From Thermoleophilia bacterium (GTDB taxonomy: Bacteria; Actinomycetota; Thermoleophilia; Gaiellales; Gaiellaceae), in contig JACVRM010000003.1 in NCBI GenBank assembly GCA_014534415.1, positions 1 through 33,800 on the forward strand: a DNA stretch of 33,800 bases. The letters run 5' to 3'. Below the pieces are notes generated by a model, which was given only the letters and a program-made list of their open reading frames with translations, did no database searches and had not been told where the DNA came from. The position numbers and the translations under genes are program-made. Position 1 is the first letter of the stretch, and the number at the start of each line of letters is the position of its first letter. Of this stretch, positions 1 through 9,140 are shown one piece after another.

Positions 1-1
1 A

Positions 2-686
2 AACGCCGTCGACCGCGTCTCGTTCGACGTCGAGGCGGGCGAGATCGCCGGCCTGATCGGCCCGAACGGCGCCGGCAAGACGACCGTCTTCAACGTCGTC
101 ACGCGCGTTTACGACGCCGACGGCGGCGACGTCGTCTTCGACGGACAGAGCCTGCTGCGGACGCGGCCGCACCGCGTCGTCCGCGCCGGCGTGGCCCGCA
201 CCTTCCAGACGCTCCAGCTCTTCTCGCGCATGTCGGTGCTCGAAAACGTGCTGGTGGGCACGCACACACGGGCCGGCGTCCTGGCGGAGCGGGCCGCGCG
301 CCGCCGCGCGGCCGCGGCGCTCGACGACGTCGGCCTCGCTCATGTCGAGCGCCGGCCCGCCGAGGCGCTGCCCTACGGGGTGCTCAAGCGCGTCGAGCTG
401 GCCCGGGCGCTCGCCGCCGAGCCGCGCTTGCTGCTCCTCGACGAGCCGGCCGGCGGGCTCAGCCACGAGGAGGTCGACGAGCTCTCCGGCTTGATCCGCC
501 GCCTGCGAGACGAGCGGGGCCTGACGATCCTGCTCGTCGAGCACCACATGAATCTGGTCATGCGCGTCTCCGATAGCGTCCGGGTACTCGATTTCGGCCG
601 TCTGATCGCGCACGGTACGCCCGACGAGGTGCAGCGCGACCCGGCCGTGATCGACGCGTACCTCGGCGTGACGGAGGAGCGAGGCG

Positions 687-703
<17 letters not shown>
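2..703 (+). CDS. livG: LivG-type ABC transporter ATP-binding protein (5' end missing)
   Basis: This is one of two ATPases of a branched-chain amino acid (LIV/HAAT family) importer, acting at the inner face of the membrane. The frame is open from base 2, so the N-terminus lies outside the window. Visible motifs are Walker A (GPNGAGKTT, bases about 59-85), a LivG-style signature (PYGVLKRVELARAL) in place of a strict LSGGQ, Walker B (LLLLDEPAGG) and the switch histidine in LLVEHH. The VARTFQ segment after the Walker A region is typical of LivG and not LivF. The gene overlaps livF by 17 bases, so the two are probably translated together. The family is clear; the real substrate (leucine, another amino acid, urea or an amide) cannot be read from the sequence. 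Confidence 0.93.
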
Positions 704-1390
<687 letters not shown>

Positions 1391-1391
<1 letters not shown>

Positions 1392-2272
1392 TGCAGGAGC
1401 TGGCTCAGGCGGTCGTCGGCGGGCTCGCCTCCGGTGGCATCTACGCGAGCCTGGCGCTGGCGATCGTCCTGATCTACCGCTCCACCGGCGTCGTCAACTT
1501 CGCGCAGGGCGAGATGGCGACGTTCACGACGTTCGTCTGCTGGTCGCTCCTCCACCACGACGTCTCGAAGTGGCTGGCGTTCGGGCTGACGCTCGCGATC
1601 GCGTTCGCCGGCGGCGTCGCGCTCGAGCGCACGATCGTGCGCCCTGTCGAGCAAGCCTCGCCCGCCGTGGTGGTGATCCTCACCATCGGCCTGCTGGTCG
1701 GCCTCAACGGCCTGACGACCGCGATCTGGTCGGCCGAGGTCAAGGAGTTCCCGAGCGCGTTCCCGGAGCGGAGCGTCGAGGTGGCCGGCGTGCCGGTCAG
1801 CTGGCAGGACATCGGCATCGTCGGCGTGACGCTCGTCGCCGTCGCGGCGCTCGCGGTCTTCTTCCGCTACACGAAGCTCGGGCTCGGACTGCGCGCGGCG
1901 GCCGTCAACCCGGAAGCGAGCCGCCTCGTGGGAGTACGAGTCGGCTGGATGCTCGCGCTCGGGTGGGGGCTCGCCGCCACGCTCGGCGCGCTCTCCGGCA
2001 TCCTCATCGCGCCGATCGTCTCGCTCGAGCCGACGATGATGCAGGGCGTCCTGCTCTACGCGCTCGCGGCGGCCGTTCTGGGCGGGCTCGACAGCCCCGT
2101 CGGCGCCGTCGTCGGCGGGCTCGCGCTCGGCGTGGGCATCAACCTGCTCGGCACGTACGTGGATGCGGTCGACGCGAACCTCGAGCTCGCCGTCGCGCTG
2201 CTCGTGATTCTCGCCGTGCTGCTGGTCAGGCCCTCCGGCCTCCTCGGCCGCCCGGCGGTGAGCCGCGTATGA
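1391..2272 (+). CDS. livH: LivH-type branched-chain amino acid permease
   Basis: This 293-residue integral membrane permease of the LIV/HAAT family has the hallmark opening of LivH (GLASGGIYASLALAIVLIYRSTGVVNFAQGEM) and about eight hydrophobic segments. The conserved block NPEASRLVGVRVGWMLALGW, the cytoplasmic loop that contacts the ATPase in this family, is present near residue 175. The start is GTG, sharing one base with the livF stop. The gene ends in an ATGA overlap with livM. LivH and LivM are expected to form the heterodimeric membrane channel. Confidence 0.94.
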
Positions 2273-3366
2273 GGCGCTACGTCTTCGCCGTCGCGTGGCG
2301 CGTCGCCGCGCTCGCCGCGCTCGCGATCGCGATCCTCGTCCTGCCTCGCTACGTAGGCGTCTTCCGCGCGAACCAGTTCGCACTCGTCGGCATCTTCTTC
2401 ATCGCGCTACTCGGCCTCAACATCGTGACCGGTCACGCGGGGCAGATCTCGCTCGCGCACGGTGCGTTCATGGCGATCGGCGGGTACACGACCGCGATCC
2501 TGGTCTCGGGCGGACCGACGCTCGGCGAGCCGTTGAACCTCTGGCCGAACGCGCTCGAAGGCGGCGTGCGCGACCTCTGGACGATCCCGCTGGCGGGCCT
2601 GGCCGCCGCGCTCGCCGGATTCCTGTTCGCCTTACCGGCGCTTCGCCTCACCGGCCTGTATCTCGCGCTCGCGACGTTCGCCATCGCCGTCGCGACGCCG
2701 GCCGTGCTCGCCAAGCCGGCAGAGATCACCGGCGGCAGCCGCGGCATCCAGCTTTTCGGCCTGCCCGAGCTCAGCGGCAAGGGCTTCGAGCAGGTCGGCT
2801 TCCTCGGACACGACGTTCCGTTCGAGGACTTCGTCTACTACGTGACCTGGCTGATCGCCGCAGCGCTGTTCGCGGCGGCGTGGCTGATGCTGAACGGCCG
2901 GATCGGACGCGCCTTCCGGGCCGTCCGCGACAGCGAGGTCGCGGCCGCCGCGTCCGGCGTCAACCCGGCCGCCTACAAGACGCTCGCCTTCGCTGTGTCC
3001 GCGTTCTACGCAGGCGTGGCCGGCTCGCTCTACGTCATCCTGAACTGGGGCGCTGCGCCGCGCAGCTTCCCGGTGCTGCTGTCGATCCAGCTCCTGATCG
3101 GGCTCGTCGTCGCAGGCCTTGGCTCACTCGGCACACTCGTGCTCGGCGCGCTGTTCATCCAGTTCCTGCCCGAGGCGATCCGCCGGTCGGGCGACCTGGG
3201 GCTGCTTCCTGACGCCCTCCAGCGCTGGGGCGACGAGCCGGGTGCGCCCAACGTCGTCTTCGGCGCGGTGCTGGTGACGCTGGTGTTGCTTCTACCCACG
3301 GGCGCGGCCGGCCTGCCTCGCCGCGCCGCGGCCGCTCTAACAAGTCGGCGGTACTCTCAGTCCTAG
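2269..3366 (+). CDS. livM: LivM-type branched-chain amino acid permease
   Basis: This 365-residue second permease subunit has the family block GLNIVTGHAGQISLAHGAFMAIGGYT near residue 50 and the ATPase-contact loop RAFRAVRDSEVAAAASGVNPAAYKTLAFAVSAFYAG in its second half, with about nine or ten hydrophobic segments. The frame stays open far upstream through livH, but the ATG at 2269, which overlaps the livH stop as ATGA, gives the normal LivM N-terminus (MRRYVFAVAWR). It closes a livG-livF-livH-livM block. It is followed by a perfect palindrome and then the binding-protein gene. Confidence 0.94.
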   Translation: MRRYVFAVAWRVAALAALAIAILVLPRYVGVFRANQFALVGIFFIALLGLNIVTGHAGQISLAHGAFMAIGGYTTAILVSGGPTLGEPLNLWPNALEGGVRDLWTIPLAGLAAALAGFLFALPALRLTGLYLALATFAIAVATPAVLAKPAEITGGSRGIQLFGLPELSGKGFEQVGFLGHDVPFEDFVYYVTWLIAAALFAAAWLMLNGRIGRAFRAVRDSEVAAAASGVNPAAYKTLAFAVSAFYAGVAGSLYVILNWGAAPRSFPVLLSIQLLIGLVVAGLGSLGTLVLGALFIQFLPEAIRRSGDLGLLPDALQRWGDEPGAPNVVFGAVLVTLVLLLPTGAAGLPRRAAAALTSRRYSQS

Positions 3367-3371
3367 TCAGC

Positions 3372-3393
3372 GACGGCACCCCGGGGTGCCGTC
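3372..3393 (+). repeat. Perfect 22-bp palindrome between livM and the binding-protein gene
   Basis: Eleven bases (GACGGCACCCC) are followed at once by their exact reverse complement. The RNA could form a GC-rich hairpin of about nine pairs with a four-base loop. No run of T follows, so it does not look like a standard intrinsic terminator. Its place between the permease genes and the binding protein fits an RNA stabiliser, a partial terminator that sets expression ratios, or an operator for a dimeric repressor. The sequence does not decide between these. Confidence 0.7.
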
Positions 3394-3416
3394 AGAACGA
3401 GGAGCTGCCGCACACC

Positions 3417-4670
3417 GTGGACCGGAAGCCGCTCGCTTTGCTTCTCCTCGCCGTCGGCGCGCTCGCTCTTGCGGCGGCCGCGGCCCACGCGCGGCCCGCG
3501 GCCGACCCGGGTGTCACGGACACGACGATTACGATCGGCGGCACCGTGCCGCTGACCGGCAGCTTCTCGAGTGTCGCGGGTGTCGCTCGCGGCGCCGAGG
3601 CGTACTTCAAGTGGCTGAATGCGCAGGGCGGCGTCAACAAGCGCAAGATCCTCTACAAGTACTACGACGACCAGTACAACCCGTCGCTGACCGTCCAGCA
3701 AACGCGGCAGCTGGTTCAGCAGGACAAGGTCTTCGCGATCTTCAACACGGTCGGTACGGAGCACAACCTCGCCATCCGCGGCTTTCTGAACGAGCTGGAT
3801 GTGCCCCACCTCTTCCTGGCCACCGGCCTGACCGCCTGGGGACGGCAGTACAAGGAGTACCCGTGGACGATGGGCTACCTGCCGAGCTACGTCGCCGAGG
3901 GGACCATCTACGGCAAGTACCTGCTCGGCGCCAAGCCGACGGCCAGGGTCGCCATCCTGCACCAGGACGACGACTACGGGAAGGATCTCGTCGCCGGCCT
4001 GCGCAAGGGGCTGGGCCGCAGGGCCGGCCGTATGATCGTCGCGACCGAGACGTACTCGCCCGAGCAGGCCGACGTGCGGAGCGAGATCATCCGCCTCAAG
4101 GCCTCCGGCGCGAACACGCTGATGATCTTCGCCTTCGGCAAGTTCGCCATCCAGTCGTTCGCGTTCGTGCGCGAGACCGGCTGGCGGCCGCTGATCTTCG
4201 TCAACCAGGTTGCGTCGTCGGCCAACGTGATGCTCGTCTCGGGCAGCGCGGGGGAGAACAAGCGCGTCCACGGCGCGCTCACGATCGGCTTCGTCAAGGA
4301 CCCGGCCGACGTACGCTGGAGCTCGGATCGTGGCATGAAGCTGTACTTCCGGATCATGAAGCGCTATCTCCCCCGCGCGAACGCCCGCGACGGCTACCAC
4401 GCCTACGGCATGGCGTCCGCGTTCACGATGGCGGACGCGCTCCGGAGGGCGGGCCGCAACCCGACCCGCGCGTCGCTGATTCGCGCCGCGACGAACCTCA
4501 CGGAGCGCAACAACCCGTTCCTCATGCCCGGCATCGTCGTGCGGACGCGCTCGAACGACCGCTTCCCGATCGCGCAGGCGCAGCTCCAGCGCTTCAGGTA
4601 CTACAAGGCCGGCCGCGACTGGGCGGGGCGCTGGATCCCCTTCGGCAAGCTCGTCACGGCGCGGGGGTAG
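3417..4670 (+). CDS. ABC transporter substrate-binding protein (Leu/Ile/Val-binding type)
   Basis: This 417-residue exported solute-binding protein belongs to the periplasmic-binding-protein type 1 (LivJ/LivK-like) family. The N-terminus has two positive residues, a hydrophobic core (about residues 6-23) and a likely AHA cleavage site near residue 25. No lipobox cysteine is visible. The mature part begins with the family pattern DTTITIGGTVPLTGSF and continues with VFAIFNTVGTEHN and ARVAILHQDDDYGKD, typical of ligand-binding lobes. The start is GTG with GAGGAG about 12 bases upstream. It is probably co-transcribed with livGFHM, although a palindrome separates them. The ligand cannot be named; homologues also bind aromatic amino acids, amides, urea or aromatic acids. 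Confidence 0.9.
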   Translation: MDRKPLALLLLAVGALALAAAAAHARPAADPGVTDTTITIGGTVPLTGSFSSVAGVARGAEAYFKWLNAQGGVNKRKILYKYYDDQYNPSLTVQQTRQLVQQDKVFAIFNTVGTEHNLAIRGFLNELDVPHLFLATGLTAWGRQYKEYPWTMGYLPSYVAEGTIYGKYLLGAKPTARVAILHQDDDYGKDLVAGLRKGLGRRAGRMIVATETYSPEQADVRSEIIRLKASGANTLMIFAFGKFAIQSFAFVRETGWRPLIFVNQVASSANVMLVSGSAGENKRVHGALTIGFVKDPADVRWSSDRGMKLYFRIMKRYLPRANARDGYHAYGMASAFTMADALRRAGRNPTRASLIRAATNLTERNNPFLMPGIVVRTRSNDRFPIAQAQLQRFRYYKAGRDWAGRWIPFGKLVTARG

Positions 4671-4719
4671 CGGTGCTGCCGTCGGCTCTAGCCAGGCGAT
4701 TAGTGGAAGGCGGGCTCGC

Positions 4720-5754
4720 GTGACGGCGACGGGGTCGGAGCTCGAGCGAAACCGCGCTTTCGAGGAGGCGGCCTCCACGGCGCAGTGCTTGCTGGCGAAC
4801 ATCGAGACCGTGGTGCACGGCAAGAGCCAGGAGATCCGACTCGTCCTGGCCGCGCTGGCCTGTGAGGGGCACGTGCTGTTCGAGGACGTGCCCGGGACAG
4901 CCAAGACGGTGCTCGCGCGTGCCATCGCGCAGTCGATCGAGGACGCGACGACGACACGTATCCAGTGCACCCCCGATCTCCAGCCGACCGACGTCATGGG
5001 GCTCTCGATCTACAACCAGAAGGAGCGAGACTTCGAGTTCCGGCCCGGGCCGATCTTCGCCAACGTCGTGCTCGTGGACGAGATCAACCGTGCCATGCCG
5101 AAGACGCAGTCCGCGCTGCTAGAGGCGATGGCCGAGCAGCAGGTGACCGTCGACGGGGTCACCCGCGAGCTGCGCAAGCCGTTCCTCCTGCTCGCGACCG
5201 AGAATCCGATCGAGCACGAGGGCACCTTTCCGCTGCCCGAGGCGCAACTCGACCGGTTCTTCCTCAAGACGGGGCTCGGCTACCCGGACGGCGACGACGA
5301 GCTGCGGATCATCCGCGACCAGCGGGACGGGCACCCGCTCGGACGCCTCGCGTCCGTCGTGTCGATGCAGGAGATCGAGCTGCTCCAGCAGGCCGTGCGC
5401 CGCGTCTACATCGACGACATCATCCAGCGGTGGATCGTCGACCTCGTGCGGGCGACGCGCGAGCTCGATTCGGTCGCGATCGGTGCCTCGGTGCGCGGCA
5501 GCCTGGCGCTGGAGCGTGCGGTTCGTGCGTGGGCGCTCGTCGACGGGCGGGACTACGTGGTTCCCGAGGACGTGCACGAGCTGTTCCTGCCCGTCGTCGC
5601 GCACCGCGTCGTCTTCACGCCGGCGTTTCTCGTCGAGGTGCGCAAGGTCGGCTGGGCGCAAACGATGGAGGAGCTTCGCGGCCGCTGCATGGAGCGGGCG
5701 CCACGGCCGGAAGCCGACGTGCGCGCCGAGGTCGTCCCGATCAGCAGCTCGTAG
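4720..5754 (+). CDS. MoxR-family AAA+ ATPase
   Basis: This 344-residue AAA+ ATPase of the MoxR family has Walker A in its MoxR form (DVPGTAKT, near residues 57-63), Walker B (VVLVDEINRAMPKTQSALLEAM, near 117), sensor 1 (LLATENPIEHEGTFPLPEAQLDRF) and a helical lid carrying RGSLALERAVRAWAL. MoxR proteins usually act as chaperones that activate VWA-domain partners, and two VWA proteins are encoded just downstream. The start is GTG at 4720, 49 bases after the binding-protein gene, with no strong ribosome site. It is the first gene of a six-gene cluster reaching 10105. The client process is unknown. Confidence 0.93.
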   Translation: MTATGSELERNRAFEEAASTAQCLLANIETVVHGKSQEIRLVLAALACEGHVLFEDVPGTAKTVLARAIAQSIEDATTTRIQCTPDLQPTDVMGLSIYNQKERDFEFRPGPIFANVVLVDEINRAMPKTQSALLEAMAEQQVTVDGVTRELRKPFLLLATENPIEHEGTFPLPEAQLDRFFLKTGLGYPDGDDELRIIRDQRDGHPLGRLASVVSMQEIELLQQAVRRVYIDDIIQRWIVDLVRATRELDSVAIGASVRGSLALERAVRAWALVDGRDYVVPEDVHELFLPVVAHRVVFTPAFLVEVRKVGWAQTMEELRGRCMERAPRPEADVRAEVVPISSS

Positions 5755-5762
5755 GGAGCGTC

Positions 5763-6713
5763 GTGGCGCAGTACGCGCTGACGTTCCCGCTCGTGCCGCG
5801 GCGCCGGCTGGTCGGCCTCGCGTTCGGCGCTATGCGGAGCGTCCGGCGCGGCCGCGGCTTCGACGTCGCCGGGTCGCGGCCGTACCGCCCGGGCGACGAC
5901 ATGCGCGCCATCGACTGGGGAGCGTCGGCGCGCCTCTCGGCGGCGCGCGGCGCCGACGAGTTCCTCGTACGGGAGCGGTTCGCCGAGGAGGCACCGCGCG
6001 TCGTGATCGTCTGCGACCGACGGCCGGAGATGGCGCTCTTCCCGCCCGGCTTCCCGTGGCTCTCGAAGCCGGCGGCGATGCGCGAGATCGGGACGCTGAT
6101 CGCCGACTCGGCGCTCAAGGCGCGCGGCCTGGTCGGCTACCTGGACTACGCGTGCGTCGAGCATCCGGATCCCGCGCTGCGCACCGAGGCACCGTTCTGG
6201 CGGCCGCCGGCCAGCCAGCACGAGCACTGGCGGCTCAAGGAGAGCCACCTGCTCTTCCCGTACTTCCACGCGCCGCGCGACAACCTGACGCGCGCGTTCC
6301 GTTACCTGACCGAGCTGAAGCGCCACCTGCCGGCGGGCAGCTTCGTGTTCGTCCTGTCCGACTTCATCGAGATGCCGGCGATCGAGGTGTGGACGGAGAC
6401 GCTGGAGCTGCCGTGGGACATCGTCCCGGTCGTCGTCCAGGATCGCATCTGGGAGCAGAGCTTCCCGAGCGTCGCCGGGGTCGTCTTGCCGCTCGCCGAT
6501 CCGGCGACCGGCCGCATCGTGTCGGTGCGTCTCACGCGGCGCGAAGGCGAGTCGCGGCGCCGCGCGCACGAGGCGCGGCTCGAGCGGCTGCTCGACGACT
6601 TCGAGAGCCTCGATCTCCAGCCTGTCGTCGTGTCGACGACGGAGCCGGACGACATCCTGCGCTCGTTCCTCGCGTGGGCGGAAGAGCGCACAGCGGTGCT
6701 GGCGCGAGTATGA
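5763..6713 (+). CDS. DUF58 domain protein
   Basis: This 316-residue DUF58 protein carries the family signature RPYRPGDDMRAIDW at about residues 39-52, followed by a VWA-like fold (VVIVCDRRPEMALFP and later FVFVLSDFIEMPAIEVW). Many DUF58 proteins have two N-terminal membrane helices. This one begins only about 38 residues before the signature and looks soluble. The start is GTG at 5763, with GGGAG directly after the MoxR stop as ribosome site; the frame is open further upstream, but only as an out-of-frame reading of moxR. DUF58 partners of MoxR are common, but their biochemical role is not established. It ends in an ATGA overlap with the next gene. Confidence 0.9.
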   Translation: MAQYALTFPLVPRRRLVGLAFGAMRSVRRGRGFDVAGSRPYRPGDDMRAIDWGASARLSAARGADEFLVRERFAEEAPRVVIVCDRRPEMALFPPGFPWLSKPAAMREIGTLIADSALKARGLVGYLDYACVEHPDPALRTEAPFWRPPASQHEHWRLKESHLLFPYFHAPRDNLTRAFRYLTELKRHLPAGSFVFVLSDFIEMPAIEVWTETLELPWDIVPVVVQDRIWEQSFPSVAGVVLPLADPATGRIVSVRLTRREGESRRRAHEARLERLLDDFESLDLQPVVVSTTEPDDILRSFLAWAEERTAVLARV

Positions 6714-7630
6714 CGCTCGCGCCGCGCCGGCCGCTCTTGGCGCTGGGCGTGACCGCGGCCGTCGCGCTCGTCGTGCTCATGGTCGCCGTGCGGCAGGGCT
6801 GGTGGGACGAAGAGCCGATCGTCGCGACCGACGAACGGATCTCCGTGAGCGCGGTCGTTACGCCTCGGTCCCACATGTTCGGCGATCCGCTAACCGCCCG
6901 GCTCGAGCTCGTCTTCAGCCGGACGTTCATCGCGCCGGCGACCGTTCGCGTACGCGCGCGCTTCCGGCCGTTCCGCGTCGAGCAGCTCGCCCGCTCGCGT
7001 TCGGATCACGGCGACTCGACGCGGCTCTCGTTCGTCTACAGGCTCTCGTGCCTGACCGCCGAGTGCCTGGCGGCCGGCGCCCAGCGGACGTTCGAGTTTC
7101 CCGCCGCCGTGGTCGCGTACGCGCTGCCCGGCTTCGGCGGGCCGACGAGCGAGGAAGTGCAATGGCCGACGGTAACGGCTGCGTCCCGCATGAGCGAGGC
7201 GGACACCGAGCAGCCGAGCCTGCGGGCCACGCTGCGTCCCCTCCCCGAGGCGACGTACCGCGTCGATCCGGGCGTCGTCGGGGCGCTCGCGCTCGCGGGC
7301 GCCCTCCTGCTCGTGCTCGTCGCGACGGCGCTCGTCGTGCCGCAACTGCCGCGCGCGCTCGGCATACGGCGGCCGGCGTGGCTACGCCGCCAGGCACGCC
7401 CGCTCACGCCGCTCGCGCACGCGCTCGTCCGCCTGCGGGCTGCGTCGGCGAACGGCGGCGGCGACGAGCGACGCGCGCTCGAGAACCTGGCGCTGGAGCT
7501 GTCGCGCACGGGTCGTGACGACCTGGCGCGAAGCGCCCGGCGGCTCGCGTGGTCGCCCGGCCGGCCGGGCGGCGCAGCGCTGGGCGACCTGTCGGTGGCG
7601 GTCGAGCGCGTCGTGGAGGAGACGCGGTGA
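6710..7630 (+). CDS. Two-pass membrane protein of the MoxR/VWA cluster
   Basis: I do not recognise a named family in this 306-residue protein. A membrane segment at about residues 9-27 is followed by an outside region of about 160 residues rich in beta-like alternation, with a close Cys pair (C114 and C119). A second membrane segment (about 189-211) leads to a basic cytoplasmic tail of about 95 residues. Size, topology and position between a DUF58 gene and a VWA gene resemble the BatD-like or DUF4381-like members of Bat operons, but I see no diagnostic motif. It starts at ATG in an ATGA overlap and ends in a GTGA overlap, so it is firmly part of the operon. Confidence 0.8.
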   Translation: MTLAPRRPLLALGVTAAVALVVLMVAVRQGWWDEEPIVATDERISVSAVVTPRSHMFGDPLTARLELVFSRTFIAPATVRVRARFRPFRVEQLARSRSDHGDSTRLSFVYRLSCLTAECLAAGAQRTFEFPAAVVAYALPGFGGPTSEEVQWPTVTAASRMSEADTEQPSLRATLRPLPEATYRVDPGVVGALALAGALLLVLVATALVVPQLPRALGIRRPAWLRRQARPLTPLAHALVRLRAASANGGGDERRALENLALELSRTGRDDLARSARRLAWSPGRPGGAALGDLSVAVERVVEETR

Positions 7631-8508
7631 GACTGCGGCCGATCCGGGGCAGAGGTCGGCGGGCGATCCCTCTCGCCGACGCGGTCGAGCTGCGCGCGCA
7701 GGTTCGCCGCACGCTTGCGGTCCGCATCGTGCTGGGCATGCTGGCGGCTGCGGCGCTCGCCGGCGCACTCGTCGTGTCGCGCCAGGCGCGTCCCGAGCAG
7801 ACGCATCTCTTCGGCGGCCATCAGAGCGGCGTGCTCGTCGTCGACCTATCGGCAAGCGTCGGCATCACGCCGCACGCGCGCATCGGCCGCGCGTTTCGGC
7901 AGCTCGTCGGCGCGCGGAGCTCGTTCGGACTCGTCTTCTTCTCGGACGTCGCGTACGAGGCGCTGCCGCCCGGGACGCGGTGGACGGAATTGCAGCCGCT
8001 GCTGCGGTTCTTCACCGCGCGGCCCTCGCGGCCGCGCGACGAGCGCCGCGTGCCGAGACGGCCCCGGCGCCTCGGGAACAACCCGTGGAGCGGCCTGCGC
8101 GGCGGTACGCGGATCTCGACGGGGCTCGCGCTTGCCCGGGAGATTCTCCGCCGCGACGGCGTCACGGAGGCCGGCGTACTGCTCGTGAGCGACCTCGACA
8201 ACTCGCCGTTCGACAGGTCCGCCCTGGCCCGCACGCTCGCCGATTACGAGCGTGAGAGCGTTCCGCTGCGCGTCCTCGGGCTGAGTCCCTCCCGTGACGA
8301 CGTGGAGTTCTTCGAGCGCGTCGTCGGCGAGCACGCCCTCGTGTCGACGCCCGAGCTCGCGCCGCGCTCCAACGGCCGCGAGGCCGCCGTCAGGACGTCG
8401 GCCGCGTTCCCGGCCGCTCTCGTGACGGCGGCCGTCGTACTGCTGCTCGCGCTCGCGGCCAACGAGCACTGGTCGGCGCGGCTGCGCTGGAAGGGCGGGC
8501 CCGCGTGA
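7627..8508 (+). CDS. VWA-domain membrane protein (first of two)
   Basis: This 293-residue protein has a von Willebrand factor A domain held between two membrane segments (about residues 33-51 and a C-terminal one near 262-280). The metal-ion-dependent adhesion site is intact in its first part: D73-x-S75-x-S77 in VVDLSASVG. A later threonine (GGTRISTGLALAREIL) and an aspartate (LLVSDLDNS) supply the other expected ligands. The start is GTG at 7627 in a GTGA overlap; the frame is open slightly further upstream, but that would overlap the previous gene by 80 bases. By family analogy it is a likely client of the MoxR ATPase. The insertion between the MIDAS and the threonine is Arg-rich. Confidence 0.85.
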   Translation: MRLRPIRGRGRRAIPLADAVELRAQVRRTLAVRIVLGMLAAAALAGALVVSRQARPEQTHLFGGHQSGVLVVDLSASVGITPHARIGRAFRQLVGARSSFGLVFFSDVAYEALPPGTRWTELQPLLRFFTARPSRPRDERRVPRRPRRLGNNPWSGLRGGTRISTGLALAREILRRDGVTEAGVLLVSDLDNSPFDRSALARTLADYERESVPLRVLGLSPSRDDVEFFERVVGEHALVSTPELAPRSNGREAAVRTSAAFPAALVTAAVVLLLALAANEHWSARLRWKGGPA

Positions 8509-9140
8509 GCCGGGCGTCGCGCGCCGCCATGCTCGCCGGCGCGGTGGCCGCGCTCGCTGGCGCTGCCGTGCTCGCGCTCGTCGAGCTGGATGCGCGCGCC
8601 TGGAGCCGAGCGATGCGCCACGACGACGTCCGCTTCCAGGTTGCGCCGCGCGCTGCCACGTGGCAGGCGCGCGAGCGCGTCCCGCTCGGGCTGGCGCGCA
8701 AGGCGTTGGCGATCGAGGACGATGTCGCGATCCGCCGCGCTCTCCGGCTCTTCCAGCTCGCCCGTACTCGCGTGACGGGCTTCCAGCGAACGCAGGAGCA
8801 GGGCGCGACGCGCATCCGCGCGCACATCACGCTGTCGCAGCTCGTGCGCGAGGAGCGCGACCCGGCGCGGCGCGGCATGGCCGCGAACCTCCTCGCGCTG
8901 CTCACGTTCGACGAAGCTGTGGACGACCAGCGCAGCGCGACCTCCCTGCTGCGCCGCAGCGTCGGGGAGCTGCGGCGCGCGATCGCGCTCGACCCCGGCA
9001 ACGAGGAGGCGAAGTTCAACCTCGAGCTGATGCTCCGGCTGTCGCAGCGGGGAGCACGGCGCGAGCGCGAGCGGCTGGGCGTGTTCGGCGGGGGCGAGGG
9101 CGCCGGCGCGGGGGTCAGCGCTCCGGGGCGCGGCTACTGA
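8505..9140 (+). CDS. Membrane-anchored TPR-like protein
   Basis: This 211-residue protein has one N-terminal membrane segment (about residues 8-27) and an otherwise helical, charged outside or cytoplasmic region. The stretch RAIALDPGNEEAKFNLELMLR near residue 160-180 matches the usual tetratricopeptide-type repeat found in the BatE-like member of MoxR/VWA operons. The C-terminus is a Gly-rich tail. It starts at GTG in a GTGA overlap and ends as TGATG with the next gene. No enzymatic motif is seen; a scaffolding role in the membrane complex is inferred from context. Confidence 0.8.
   Translation: MSRASRAAMLAGAVAALAGAAVLALVELDARAWSRAMRHDDVRFQVAPRAATWQARERVPLGLARKALAIEDDVAIRRALRLFQLARTRVTGFQRTQEQGATRIRAHITLSQLVREERDPARRGMAANLLALLTFDEAVDDQRSATSLLRRSVGELRRAIALDPGNEEAKFNLELMLRLSQRGARRERERLGVFGGGEGAGAGVSAPGRGY

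Noticed and set aside
3363-4997. 544-codon minus-strand frame across the binding-protein and moxR genes
   Set aside because: The plus-strand genes carry recognisable domains; this frame has none and arises from high GC at third positions.
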